Positions 1-6,544 of a stretch of 13,211 nt of DNA are shown here, piece after piece (within the stretch, counting starts at the first letter, position 1; the number at the start of each line of letters is the position of its first letter). Source of the DNA: JBAXLO01 sp037134755 (GTDB lineage Bacteria; Bacteroidota; Bacteroidia; Bacteroidales; JACABE01). A program made the translations under genes and the position numbers. The stretch covers positions 1 to 13,211 of the forward strand of contig JBAXLO010000128.1 of NCBI GenBank assembly GCA_037134755.1. Reading direction: 5' to 3'. Below the pieces are notes generated by a model. It searched no databases and was not told where the DNA came from. It was given only the letters and a program-made list of their open reading frames with translations.

Positions 1-5
1 ACGAG

Positions 6-96
6 TAAAGTAACATTCGGAAGTTCATTTCTCTGAGAGAAATGGATAAAGTAACGTTCGGAAGCCCATTTCTCTGAGAGAAATGGATAAAGTAAC
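6..96. repeat. 41-bp tandem repeat, about 2.2 copies, each full unit with a hairpin
   Basis: Units start at 6, 47 and 88 with TAAAGTAAC; the third copy is cut short after 96. The two full units differ at only three of 41 positions (15/56, 24/65, 25/66). Each full unit contains a perfect 9+1+9 palindrome CATTTCTCTGAGAGAAATG (26-44 and 67-85). In unit 2 the stem gains a C-G pair (66/86), where unit 1 has T-G (25/45). The array starts near the window edge but homology to the left of base 6 is weak, so it may be complete. Function is unknown; it resembles a small intergenic hairpin repeat rather than a CRISPR. Confidence 0.85.
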
Positions 97-246
97 TTTT
101 TAGTGTGCTAGATTTTAGCGATATAGAATTTCAGAGGCTTTTTTAATAAATTATTATGAAAATATAACCTAATGAGTTTCGATTAAAATCTATATTAAAT
201 GGAAAATTATAGGAATTTATAGAAGCATTTATGTATTATTTATTAG
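97..246. other. AT-rich intergenic region with nothing recognised
   Basis: About 150 bases between the tandem repeat and the first promoter. I see no open frame of useful length, no strong hairpin with a T tract and no RNA gene. Confidence 0.5.
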
Positions 247-254
247 TATCTTTG
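247..254 (+). promoter_or_regulatory. Bacteroidota -7 promoter element TATCTTTG
   Basis: Exact match to TAnnTTTG, 17 bases before the ATG at 272. The predicted transcript start is about 260, giving a leader of only about 12 nt. No clear -33 TTTG was found. Confidence 0.7.
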
Positions 255-271
255 CATTAAATTAAAACATA

Positions 272-2047
272 ATGAAAAAACAAATAATCGCTTTAGTCAT
301 CTTCTTTTCAATCATACAACTTACAAAAGCCCAGAGATTACCCGGAAGCACTTATCCTTTTTCGAGCGCCCCCGACACTATGTACATTATCACGGATAAT
401 GTAACAAATACTCAAAGGCTGACAATTGTAAGTCTTCAGGGGTTGTTAGCCAGACATAAACCAAAGGTAATCCGCAATACAGGTATCTGGGTTGATTATT
501 TAAGGACTAACGGCTATATTACATTAGATTCTATTTATTTTAACAACTTTACAGGACTGATTTCTCATTTTAAAGATAGCATTAGCGGTTATATTCTATG
601 TGATGCTGCAAGTACTTCGGCAAATGTGGCAATAAGCATGGCAGCTGTGCTTAATGGTATTGTGGTAACCACTGCCGACACTACAACCTTAGCTCCATTA
701 GGTTTAAATTTATTGTTAGATGCTAGAGGTAAAGATGAAAATTGGGTACTTGCAAATTATGGGAATCAACTTAGTACAAAGATTGTTACTGTTCAAAATA
801 TCGACAGGCTTTCCTCGCTAAGTGATTATTCTATTTTTGCCGGAGCCCTTCAATTCTGGGTTACTGATGTCTCTAATAGTTTAATGAATACAGCCTTTAA
901 CAGGATGAAGATGGATGCTACCGTAATGGGTTTCGGCCCCGACGAATATAATACGGTATATAAATTATCACAATATTCATTAGCGATGAATGCCTCTGAC
1001 TGGTGTCAAAATCTATCTGTTCTTACCAATGTTCCTGTTAATAGTTTTGCGCAGAAGACTCCACTGCAACCCTATCAATCTATTAATAATAAACATACTG
1101 TTTGTTTTGTTTTCACTGATGGTGATAATATTCAATGGTTGGATGGGGATGCAGCATCAAGCACCCGATGGATTAGTAATGCTAATACTTCTCAGATTAA
1201 TCTTGGCTGGACAATGTCGCCTGCTCTAAGCGAATTAGCTCCTCTGGTATTAAAATACTTTTATGATAAAGCCCCTAACACTTTAACAGGAAGAAGTTAT
1301 TTTGTAGCAGGTCCTTCAGGTCGTGGCTATAATTTCCCCGGAGTGTTTCCAGAAATAGATTCCGAAACTGTTGTTTTGAATAACTATATGATAAAATCAG
1401 ATCTTCATATTGTAAATATATTAGATGTAGAAAATAGCACGCTTAGCATCTCTAAGTTTTTAGATAAGAGTAATATTGATGCTTTGTTTTATTATAAATA
1501 TTCAAACTATTCAGGTTTAAATGGGCAGATAAGTTGGTATAACAACAAGCCTTCAATAGGGGGAAGGTATAATCTGTGGGATGGCATCCATTCTACTACA
1601 CAAGTTGCTCAACTGGTAAATAATCTACCTACTAATATTAATTCTTCGGCAGGCTATAGCTTAATCCCAGTTCATGCATGGAGCATGACAGTAGATTCAG
1701 TAATAGCCTGTATAAACAAACTCGACACAAGTAAAGTAAGAGTTGTGTGTCCTGATGAGTTTGTGTGGCTGATAAAACAAAATATAGGAAGTGCAGGGAT
1801 AAACAATCCTATTCAATTTAATAATGGATTGGTTTATCCAAACCCTGCTTCTTCGCAGATTACAATTGTAAACAACGGCAACAAAGCCATTAAAACCATA
1901 GTGATTACAAATATGATTGGTGCAATAGTTTATAAAAGTGAAAACTCTTTTGCAGGAAACAAAACTATTGACATTAGTAATCTTAAAAAAGGAATATACC
2001 TTATCTCAATAGATGACCAAAACCCCAAGAAGTTTATTGTTGATTAG
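272..2047 (+). CDS. Secreted GxGYxYP-family protein (putative glycoside hydrolase) with type IX secretion sorting domain
   Basis: Residues 1-20 form a signal peptide ending TKA/Q. The body matches the GxGYxYP family: residues 350-356 read GRGYNFP, and the FTDGDNIQW stretch upstream is typical of the same group. The family is annotated as a putative glycoside hydrolase from domain architecture; the substrate and reaction are not established. The C-terminus (YPNP at 522-525 to the end at 591) is a type A Por-secretion sorting domain with the usual NMIGAIVYKS and LKKGIYLI strands, so the protein should cross the outer membrane by type IX secretion and be surface-anchored or released. It is a single-gene unit with its own promoter at 247 and a terminator at 2079-2120. 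The start ATG is the first after the predicted transcript start and gives a complete signal peptide. No frameshift or truncation is visible. Confidence 0.88.
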   Translation: MKKQIIALVIFFSIIQLTKAQRLPGSTYPFSSAPDTMYIITDNVTNTQRLTIVSLQGLLARHKPKVIRNTGIWVDYLRTNGYITLDSIYFNNFTGLISHFKDSISGYILCDAASTSANVAISMAAVLNGIVVTTADTTTLAPLGLNLLLDARGKDENWVLANYGNQLSTKIVTVQNIDRLSSLSDYSIFAGALQFWVTDVSNSLMNTAFNRMKMDATVMGFGPDEYNTVYKLSQYSLAMNASDWCQNLSVLTNVPVNSFAQKTPLQPYQSINNKHTVCFVFTDGDNIQWLDGDAASSTRWISNANTSQINLGWTMSPALSELAPLVLKYFYDKAPNTLTGRSYFVAGPSGRGYNFPGVFPEIDSETVVLNNYMIKSDLHIVNILDVENSTLSISKFLDKSNIDALFYYKYSNYSGLNGQISWYNNKPSIGGRYNLWDGIHSTTQVAQLVNNLPTNINSSAGYSLIPVHAWSMTVDSVIACINKLDTSKVRVVCPDEFVWLIKQNIGSAGINNPIQFNNGLVYPNPASSQITIVNNGNKAIKTIVITNMIGAIVYKSENSFAGNKTIDISNLKKGIYLISIDDQNPKKFIVD

Positions 2048-2078
2048 ACTTTTGTTTTGAGTGATTAATTTATTGGAC

Positions 2079-2120
2079 AAAAAAATAGCCATCAACATTA
2101 ATATTGATGGCTATTTTTTT
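2079..2120. terminator. Bidirectional intrinsic terminator
   Basis: A 17-bp perfect stem (2079-2095 with 2104-2120) around an 8-base loop, with seven A on the left and seven T on the right. It can therefore terminate both the rightward gene ending at 2047 and the leftward unit ending at 2137. Confidence 0.92.
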
Positions 2121-2136
2121 AATAGGAATTAAAGAT

Positions 2137-2949
2137 TTATAATGTGATATTATAAGTTATTCCATTCATTGTAGCAGTTGCAAGAGCATCACAATTACCA
2201 TTTCCAAAATCAATAGTAATTGTTGGTTTATTTGATCTTACTATTTCTACAGTACCGCTTTCAAGAAAATGACACATCATTTCTTTCTTCAAAGGAGTAA
2301 TAATAGTTTTAGTATAAGCTGTTCCGTTTAATCTGGTTCCACTTGAAGTTCCTGTGATTAAATAAGTGTCATCCCAAATACTCATAGTGCTATAACCGGC
2401 TATCCATTCAGTAACTATATTAGTTGTCCATGAAATAGTACCTGCACTATTAGCCAGAATAATTGAGGCATTTACATTATAAGAAATAGTATAATTTCCG
2501 GCAGTATTCTTTCCATTATTTGTTCTTACTCTAGTTCCTGTAACTTGATTATCGTTTACAAAATAGTTGTTAAATACTGTTGTATGAACAGAACCTGAAT
2601 CTCTGTAATGTCCATTAAAAGAAATTACTATTGAACCTCTTCTAAATTTGCCATCTAAGCAATAACAATTAGTTGATCCGAAATCAATAGTTAATACATG
2701 AGGTACAACAGTTGTGTCGAGTGTTAAATTAGCACAACCACCGATTATAGCCCCACCAGATTTTTTCAATCCTGTTTTAGTTGAATATGCTTCATCTGAA
2801 ATTTGATTTACATTATCAAATGTTTGTTGTGCTAAAGCATCATCTTTAGCGGCTGTAACATCATTGTCACTAGTATCTTTTTTGCAACCCGAAAAGATAA
2901 GACTAACGAGTGCGAATACTAACATAAAGTTAAAAATCTTTGTTTTCAT
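2137..2949 (-). CDS. Outer-membrane-type lipoprotein, unknown function
   Basis: Residues 1-22 are a lipoprotein signal peptide with lipobox IFSGC; Cys22 is the acylation site, followed by KKD and a polar, acidic linker (25-60). The remainder looks like a beta-rich extracytoplasmic domain. A short motif occurs near both ends, LTIDFGSTNC (86-95) and ITIDFGNGNC (244-253), which suggests two related beta modules. Besides Cys22 the mature protein has Cys at 72, 95, 97, 226 and 253. The lysine/acidic residues after Cys22 loosely resemble the surface export signal of Bacteroidota lipoproteins. The start lies 66 bases after the response regulator stop, with no TAnnTTTG match between, so I infer read-through from the kinase/regulator promoter. 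I do not recognise the family; it could be an output or an accessory sensor of the two-component system. Confidence 0.75.
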   Translation of the reverse strand: MKTKIFNFMLVFALVSLIFSGCKKDTSDNDVTAAKDDALAQQTFDNVNQISDEAYSTKTGLKKSGGAIIGGCANLTLDTTVVPHVLTIDFGSTNCYCLDGKFRRGSIVISFNGHYRDSGSVHTTVFNNYFVNDNQVTGTRVRTNNGKNTAGNYTISYNVNASIILANSAGTISWTTNIVTEWIAGYSTMSIWDDTYLITGTSSGTRLNGTAYTKTIITPLKKEMMCHFLESGTVEIVRSNKPTITIDFGNGNCDALATATMNGITYNITL

Positions 2950-3015
2950 TGTATTTGATATTAATTATTTTTATTATTAGACGTATAAAAATCAAAAAGG
3001 TTTAATTAAGATCTA

Positions 3016-3726
3016 TTATTTTTCTATAACTTCAAGTTTAAAACCGGTACCATGAATATTTGTTATTGATATTCTAGGATCATCTTTTAAATATTTTCTT
3101 AGTTTTGTTATAAAAACATCCATACTTCTCCCGATAAAATAGTCATCATCACCCCATATAGCTTTTAAAGCAGTTTCTCTTTTTAAGATTACATTTCTGC
3201 TTTCGCATAATAGTTTCAAAAGATCTGCTTCTTTACGAGTAAGATTATGTGCAATTTTATTTAAAGTTAAAGACATATTTGAATAATCAAACTCAAACTT
3301 ACCTATATGATAGACTTCTTGTTTTTCATGTATAAATAATCTGTCTTTCACCATACATCTTTTAAGAATTGCATCAATACGCAAACTTAATTCTTCAGTA
3401 CTAAATGGTTTTGTGATGTAATCATCGCATCCGGCTTTAAATCCTCTTATGCGATCCTCACTCAAAGATTTTGCAGTTAAGAAAACTATAGGAATAAATT
3501 CATTAATGATTCTAATATCTTCGGCTAATGAAAACCCATCTTTTTTGGGAAGCATAACATCTAACACACATAAATCAAAATGAGTTGATTTAAATGTATT
3601 CAGTCCATGAATCCCATCTCTGCACAGTACTGTTTCATAAGTAAGCATCTCAAGATAATCAACCAATACAAGACTTAGATTGGGATCATCTTCTACAAGC
3701 AATATTTTCGCTTTATATTTCTGCAT
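3016..3726 (-). CDS. OmpR-family response regulator, RprY-like
   Basis: A 236-aa two-domain regulator. The receiver domain (about 7-122) has the acidic pair Asp13/Asp14, phosphoacceptor Asp56 in LCVLDVMLPKKDG, Thr84 and Lys106 (ITKPF). The C-terminal winged helix (about 140-232) contains TRKEADLLKLLCE and SMDVFITKLRKYLKDDP, typical of OmpR/PhoB DNA-binding domains. Overall it resembles RprY of Bacteroides, but orthology needs a tree. Its start overlaps the end of the upstream kinase gene by 14 bases, so the pair is almost certainly co-transcribed and translationally coupled, and the kinase is its partner. OmpR-family proteins bind direct repeats about 10-11 bp apart, and such repeats lie upstream of the kinase (5174-5216), so autoregulation is likely. 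Confidence 0.93.
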   Translation of the reverse strand: MQKYKAKILLVEDDPNLSLVLVDYLEMLTYETVLCRDGIHGLNTFKSTHFDLCVLDVMLPKKDGFSLAEDIRIINEFIPIVFLTAKSLSEDRIRGFKAGCDDYITKPFSTEELSLRIDAILKRCMVKDRLFIHEKQEVYHIGKFEFDYSNMSLTLNKIAHNLTRKEADLLKLLCESRNVILKRETALKAIWGDDDYFIGRSMDVFITKLRKYLKDDPRISITNIHGTGFKLEVIEK

Positions 3727-5095
3727 TTTCTGTATTTGTATTTAAATTATGGTTAAACGGAAAAAAGATCTCAAATGTTGTTCCCTTTTTAATTTCACTC
3801 TTTAGTTTTATATTTCCACCATGAGCATCAATCATTGTTTTTACATAAAACAAGCCTAATCCAAAGCCTTTTGCATTATGTATATTTCCTGTTGGAACTC
3901 TATAAAGTTTCTTAAAAATATGTTTCTGATTTTCCAGATTAATCCCTATACCTTTATCTTCTATTGTAAAAATAACTCCATTACTGAAACTCCTTGTAGA
4001 AATAGTTATCAAGGGATAATTGTATGAATACTTAACTGCATTGTCAAGTAGATTTATAATCACATGATAGATATGCATAGGGTCAGCAAAAATATGATGT
4101 GGTTCTGCTTTCAGATTTGTTGTTAAATTACCGTTTCGTTGACTTACTATTAATTTAAAAGCACCAACTGCATCATATATTATTGTGTGTAAATCTATCT
4201 CTTTTTTATTTAAAGTAAAATCACCTTTATCTAAAACCGATATCTGAAGAACTTGTTCCACTTGATTCTTTAAACGAGCATTTTCTTCATAAATAATATT
4301 AGCATACTTCATTAGTTTCTCCTTCGATTCAAGTACAGATGGTTTCGAAAGCATCTCACTAGCTAATGATATAGTTGCTATTGGCGTTTTAAACTCATGC
4401 GTCATGTTATTAACAAAATCTGTTTTCATTTCTGATAATTTCTTTTGTCTAAGCAGCGTAAGTATAGTATATACAAAACTAACAACTACTATTATTAAGA
4501 ATAGAGATGAAACGATTAACAAAAATATCATTCTATTAACAATATAAGCATTCTGATTAATAAAATAGACTCCTAATAATTTTGAATGTGTCCTATGTCT
4601 GTTCGAAAATGGATAAGTATGATAAGTATTTAATAATTCTTTTATATAATTTGAATTTGAGCAGGTAATTAATTTGTGATTTTGAGTATCGATAATACCA
4701 TATACATAATCTTCATTTACTTTCATCATTGAGCAAATAGAATAGTGCATCAAAGAGTCGAGTAAAACAGTATCAAGAGATGATAGTTGCCAGGTACTAT
4801 TACAATTGTTTATAATAGTATTGCCACAAGGATTAGTTTCACAACATTTCTTATCCTTTATTATAAGAGTATCCTTTTTCCTAATTTCATTATTGCAAAT
4901 AGGAGATTTATAAACAGAGTCTCTATTATTGGTGAGTTCATCTATAATTTCTTTAAGTTGAGACTGAACTCTTTTATCAAATATTTCTTTCCTTAGCCCC
5001 AAAGCATAGTTTACCCATAAAAGCTGAGTTGATATAATACCTATTAAAGAAATGCTAGATATGATAATAATTATGTAAGTAAAACGTTTTCTCAT
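3713..5095 (-). CDS. Membrane sensor histidine kinase, RprX-like, with Cys-containing periplasmic sensor
   Basis: A 460-aa kinase. TM1 is about 7-29 and TM2 about 187-215, bracketing a periplasmic sensor of about 155 residues. A HisKA domain with phosphoacceptor His233 (MTHEFKTP) and an HATPase domain follow, the latter with N box LLDNAVKYS, G1 EDKGIGI and G2 GFGLGLF, so catalysis should be intact. The sensor holds seven cysteines (67, 84, 85, 90, 98, 121, 145), four of them clustered in KKCCETNPCGN through Cys98. This suggests disulfide or metal chemistry, which is my inference. The gene leads a leftward unit with the response regulator (14-base overlap) and lipoprotein. Its promoter element is at 5145-5152. 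It resembles RprX of Bacteroides in order and kinase core; the sensor may differ. Confidence 0.93.
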   Translation of the reverse strand: MRKRFTYIIIIISSISLIGIISTQLLWVNYALGLRKEIFDKRVQSQLKEIIDELTNNRDSVYKSPICNNEIRKKDTLIIKDKKCCETNPCGNTIINNCNSTWQLSSLDTVLLDSLMHYSICSMMKVNEDYVYGIIDTQNHKLITCSNSNYIKELLNTYHTYPFSNRHRTHSKLLGVYFINQNAYIVNRMIFLLIVSSLFLIIVVVSFVYTILTLLRQKKLSEMKTDFVNNMTHEFKTPIATISLASEMLSKPSVLESKEKLMKYANIIYEENARLKNQVEQVLQISVLDKGDFTLNKKEIDLHTIIYDAVGAFKLIVSQRNGNLTTNLKAEPHHIFADPMHIYHVIINLLDNAVKYSYNYPLITISTRSFSNGVIFTIEDKGIGINLENQKHIFKKLYRVPTGNIHNAKGFGLGLFYVKTMIDAHGGNIKLKSEIKKGTTFEIFFPFNHNLNTNTENAEI

Positions 5096-5144
5096 TAAAT
5101 TCTATTAAAATACTCTTGATTATAATATGTCATAAATAATAGGT

Positions 5145-5152
5145 CAAAATTA
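5145..5152 (-). promoter_or_regulatory. -7 promoter element TAATTTTG for the kinase/regulator unit
   Basis: Exact TAnnTTTG match on the minus strand, 50 bases before the kinase ATG; the predicted leader is about 40 nt. It is identical to the element of the divergent Cys-rich gene. Confidence 0.65.
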
Positions 5153-5173
5153 GAATAATATTTTATACTTTCG

Positions 5174-5216
5174 GTAACCTTAACATGAATTTAACAAAAT
5201 TAACATTCAAATAACA
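5174..5216. promoter_or_regulatory. Candidate response-regulator operator: phased TTAACA direct repeats
   Basis: TTAACA occurs at 5180, 5191 and 5200, with ATAACA at 5211; spacing is 11, 9 and 11 bases, about one helical turn each. A GGTAACC palindrome (5173-5179) abuts the left end. The block sits between the two divergent -7 elements, 22 bases from the rightward one and about 22 from the leftward one. Direct repeats with this period are the usual target of OmpR/PhoB-type regulators, and one is encoded by the adjacent unit. Binding is inferred; AT-richness makes some repeats likely by chance, but four in phase less so. Confidence 0.5.
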
Positions 5217-5237
5217 TCGCAGTTCAAATATTATGTC

Positions 5238-5245
5238 TAATTTTG
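5238..5245 (+). promoter_or_regulatory. -7 promoter element TAATTTTG for the Lys/Cys-rich gene
   Basis: Exact TAnnTTTG match 46 bases before the ATG at 5292, giving a leader of about 40 nt. It lies just downstream of the TTAACA repeats, a position compatible with activation. Confidence 0.7.
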
Positions 5246-5291
5246 CAGCGTAATTAAAAACAATTTATAAATTTAATAAATCAAAACGACG

Positions 5292-5582
5292 ATGAGAAAA
5301 TTAATTATTGGACTATCACTTGTAACTTTTGTATTATTTGTATATACAAGTCACGCAACAGTAGTAAAACAAGACAAACAAAAAACTCAAGTAACTGCTG
5401 AAAAGAAAGCTGATACTAAAACTGTAAAAACTACAACTACTGGTGACAAAAAATGTGCTGACAAAAAAGATTGCAAAAAAGACGGAAAATGTTGCAAAGA
5501 TAAAGGCACAAAAGCATGTTGCAAAAAAGACGGAAAAAAATGCGACAAGGATATGAAAAAAGAATCTGAACCAAAAAAATAA
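5292..5582 (+). CDS. Small exported Lys/Cys-rich protein, possible metal or thiol binder
   Basis: A 96-aa protein with a signal peptide (1-22, ending SHA/T). A Thr/Lys-rich linker (23-52) is followed by a cysteine region (53-87) with Cys at 55, 61, 67, 68, 76, 77 and 84, including two CC pairs, and a highly charged tail. The mature protein is dominated by Lys, Asp and Cys. Because the signal peptide is hydrophobic and has no lipobox, I expect a periplasmic or secreted protein. Metallothionein-like Cys spacing suggests metal binding or thiol buffering, but I recognise no family. It is divergent from a Cys-containing sensor kinase, shares its promoter region, and precedes an OsmC gene, so it is a likely target of that system. 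It has its own promoter (5238) and terminator (5650-5680). The RNA-like A-richness reflects Lys codons. The ATG gives an intact signal peptide. Confidence 0.82.
   Translation: MRKLIIGLSLVTFVLFVYTSHATVVKQDKQKTQVTAEKKADTKTVKTTTTGDKKCADKKDCKKDGKCCKDKGTKACCKKDGKKCDKDMKKESEPKK
5471..5537 (+). repeat. Exact 19-bp in-frame direct repeat inside the Cys-rich gene
   Basis: TTGCAAAAAAGACGGAAAA occurs at 5471-5489 and 5519-5537, 48 bases (16 codons) apart. Both copies encode CKKDGK in the same frame. This points to growth of the Cys region by internal duplication, or to constrained A-rich codon use. Confidence 0.8.
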
Positions 5583-5649
5583 AAATGAAAAATACGTGTA
5601 ACTCTCATAAGGAGTACATGTACGTTTCATAATTAATTTAGTTTTGGGG

Positions 5650-5680
5650 AAAAGCTTCTGAGAAATCGGAAGCTTTTTTT
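5650..5680 (+). terminator. Intrinsic terminator of the Cys-rich gene
   Basis: Stem of 11 pairs, one of them G-U (5650-5660 with 5667-5677), loop of six, followed by a T run to 5680. Its last T is also the first base of the next promoter element. Confidence 0.88.
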
Positions 5681-5687
5681 ATTTTTG
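5680..5687 (+). promoter_or_regulatory. -7 promoter element TATTTTTG for the OsmC gene
   Basis: Exact TAnnTTTG match, beginning at the final T of the upstream terminator. The predicted transcript start is about 5693, leaving a leader of about 15 nt before the ATG at 5708. Confidence 0.7.
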
Positions 5688-5707
5688 TACTTTTAATATT
5701 TGATTTT

Positions 5708-6112
5708 ATGGAAACAGTAAGAACAGAATATCTTGGAAATTTAAGAACAGAAGCTTTACATGTTCAATCAGGGAATGAATTATTAACGGATGCTCCTGTT
5801 GACAACAACGGGAAAGGTGAGTATTTTTCTCCAACTGATTTAATAGCTACAGCTTTCGGCAGTTGTATGCTTACAGTTATTGGTATAGTTGCACAAAGAA
5901 GCAGCTTTAGTATTGATGGAACTAAGTTGAAAATAACTAAAGTAATGGCAACTGAGCCTCGTAGAATAGGAGAAATAATAGTTGAATTTAATTTCCCTCC
6001 TAATAATTATTCAGCTAAAGAAAAAGAAATTATCAAACATACCGCCTTAACTTGTCCTGTTGCTAAAAGCTTACATCCAGACCTAAAGCAAACTTTAATC
6101 TTTAATTTCTAA
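5708..6112 (+). CDS. OsmC/Ohr-family protein
   Basis: A 134-aa protein of normal OsmC-family length. It shows the family's signature: SPTDLIATAFGSCMLTVIG with the first active-site Cys53, and TALTCPVAKSLHP with the second Cys116. Arg13 in the N-terminal strand region and Glu/Arg residues around the first cysteine are consistent with a thiol peroxidase pocket. Characterised members (OsmC, Ohr) reduce organic hydroperoxides in the cytoplasm, usually with dihydrolipoyl partners. The subgroup here is uncertain, and YhfA-type members have no firmly assigned substrate. It has its own short-leader promoter. It lies between an exported Cys-rich protein and a thioesterase, so a stress role is plausible. 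No defects were seen. Confidence 0.92.
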   Translation: METVRTEYLGNLRTEALHVQSGNELLTDAPVDNNGKGEYFSPTDLIATAFGSCMLTVIGIVAQRSSFSIDGTKLKITKVMATEPRRIGEIIVEFNFPPNNYSAKEKEIIKHTALTCPVAKSLHPDLKQTLIFNF

Positions 6113-6121
6113 TTTAAAGAC

Positions 6122-6129
6122 TATCTTTG
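6122..6129 (+). promoter_or_regulatory. -7 promoter element TATCTTTG for the thioesterase/methyltransferase pair
   Basis: Exact TAnnTTTG match only ten bases after the OsmC stop and 22 bases before the next ATG used. An out-of-frame ATG at 6144 lies in the leader and is not the likely start. Confidence 0.68.
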
Positions 6130-6151
6130 CAAATATTTTAATAATGTTTAC

Positions 6152-6532
6152 ATGGATTTTGAAATAGAGGAAGGTGTCATTGGCAGGATGGAGATTGTTG
6201 TAAGCAAAGAGCTTACAGCTGCTAAATATGGTTCAGGATTGATTGAAGTATTTGCAACTCCTGCAATGATTAGTATAATGGAAAGCACTGCTCATACTAG
6301 TGTACAGAAGTATTTACCGGAAGGGTTTATAACTTTAGGTATTGAAGTTAATATAAAACATCTTAAAGCTACTCCGGTTGGAATGAAAGTTACATGTGAA
6401 TCAAAACTTATTAATGTTGATGGACGAAAACTAACTTTTGAAGTGAATGCATCTGATGAAAAGGGTTTGATAGGAACCGGTTTGCATGTTAGATTTATTG
6501 TAGAGACAAAAAAATTCATGGACAAATTATAA
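6152..6532 (+). CDS. Hotdog-fold thioesterase, FlK-like
   Basis: A 126-aa single hotdog domain. Residues Thr36 (ATPAMI), Glu44 (MESTAH), Gly63 and His70 (VNIKHLKATPVG) match the catalytic Thr42, Glu50, Gly69 and His76 of the fluoroacetyl-CoA thioesterase FlK with a constant offset of six. The family hydrolyses small acyl-CoA thioesters. FlK itself is specific for fluoroacetyl-CoA, but most relatives live in organisms with no fluoroacetate, so I infer a general acyl-CoA or housekeeping role. The following methyltransferase starts 12 bases after its stop, implying one transcript. The ATG at 6152 was chosen because it gives the family's usual N-terminus and follows the promoter element closely. 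The protein is cytoplasmic, with no signal or membrane segment. Confidence 0.88.
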   Translation: MDFEIEEGVIGRMEIVVSKELTAAKYGSGLIEVFATPAMISIMESTAHTSVQKYLPEGFITLGIEVNIKHLKATPVGMKVTCESKLINVDGRKLTFEVNASDEKGLIGTGLHVRFIVETKKFMDKL

Positions 6533-6544
6533 TTACATTTCATA

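Noticed and set aside
6..96. CRISPR-like array
   Set aside because: The whole 41-base unit repeats without variable spacers and only two full copies exist.
990..1229. 79-codon frame inside the GxGYxYP gene
   Set aside because: Overlaps a clear conserved coding frame and shows only random hydrophobic composition.
5096..5291. Riboswitch or structured leader in the divergent region
   Set aside because: I found no stable stem set or known riboswitch core; the notable feature is the DNA direct repeats.
5334..5630. Phe/Ser-rich reading frames on the minus strand
   Set aside because: They are the antisense of the Lys-rich codons of the exported protein, with no promoter or recognisable domain.
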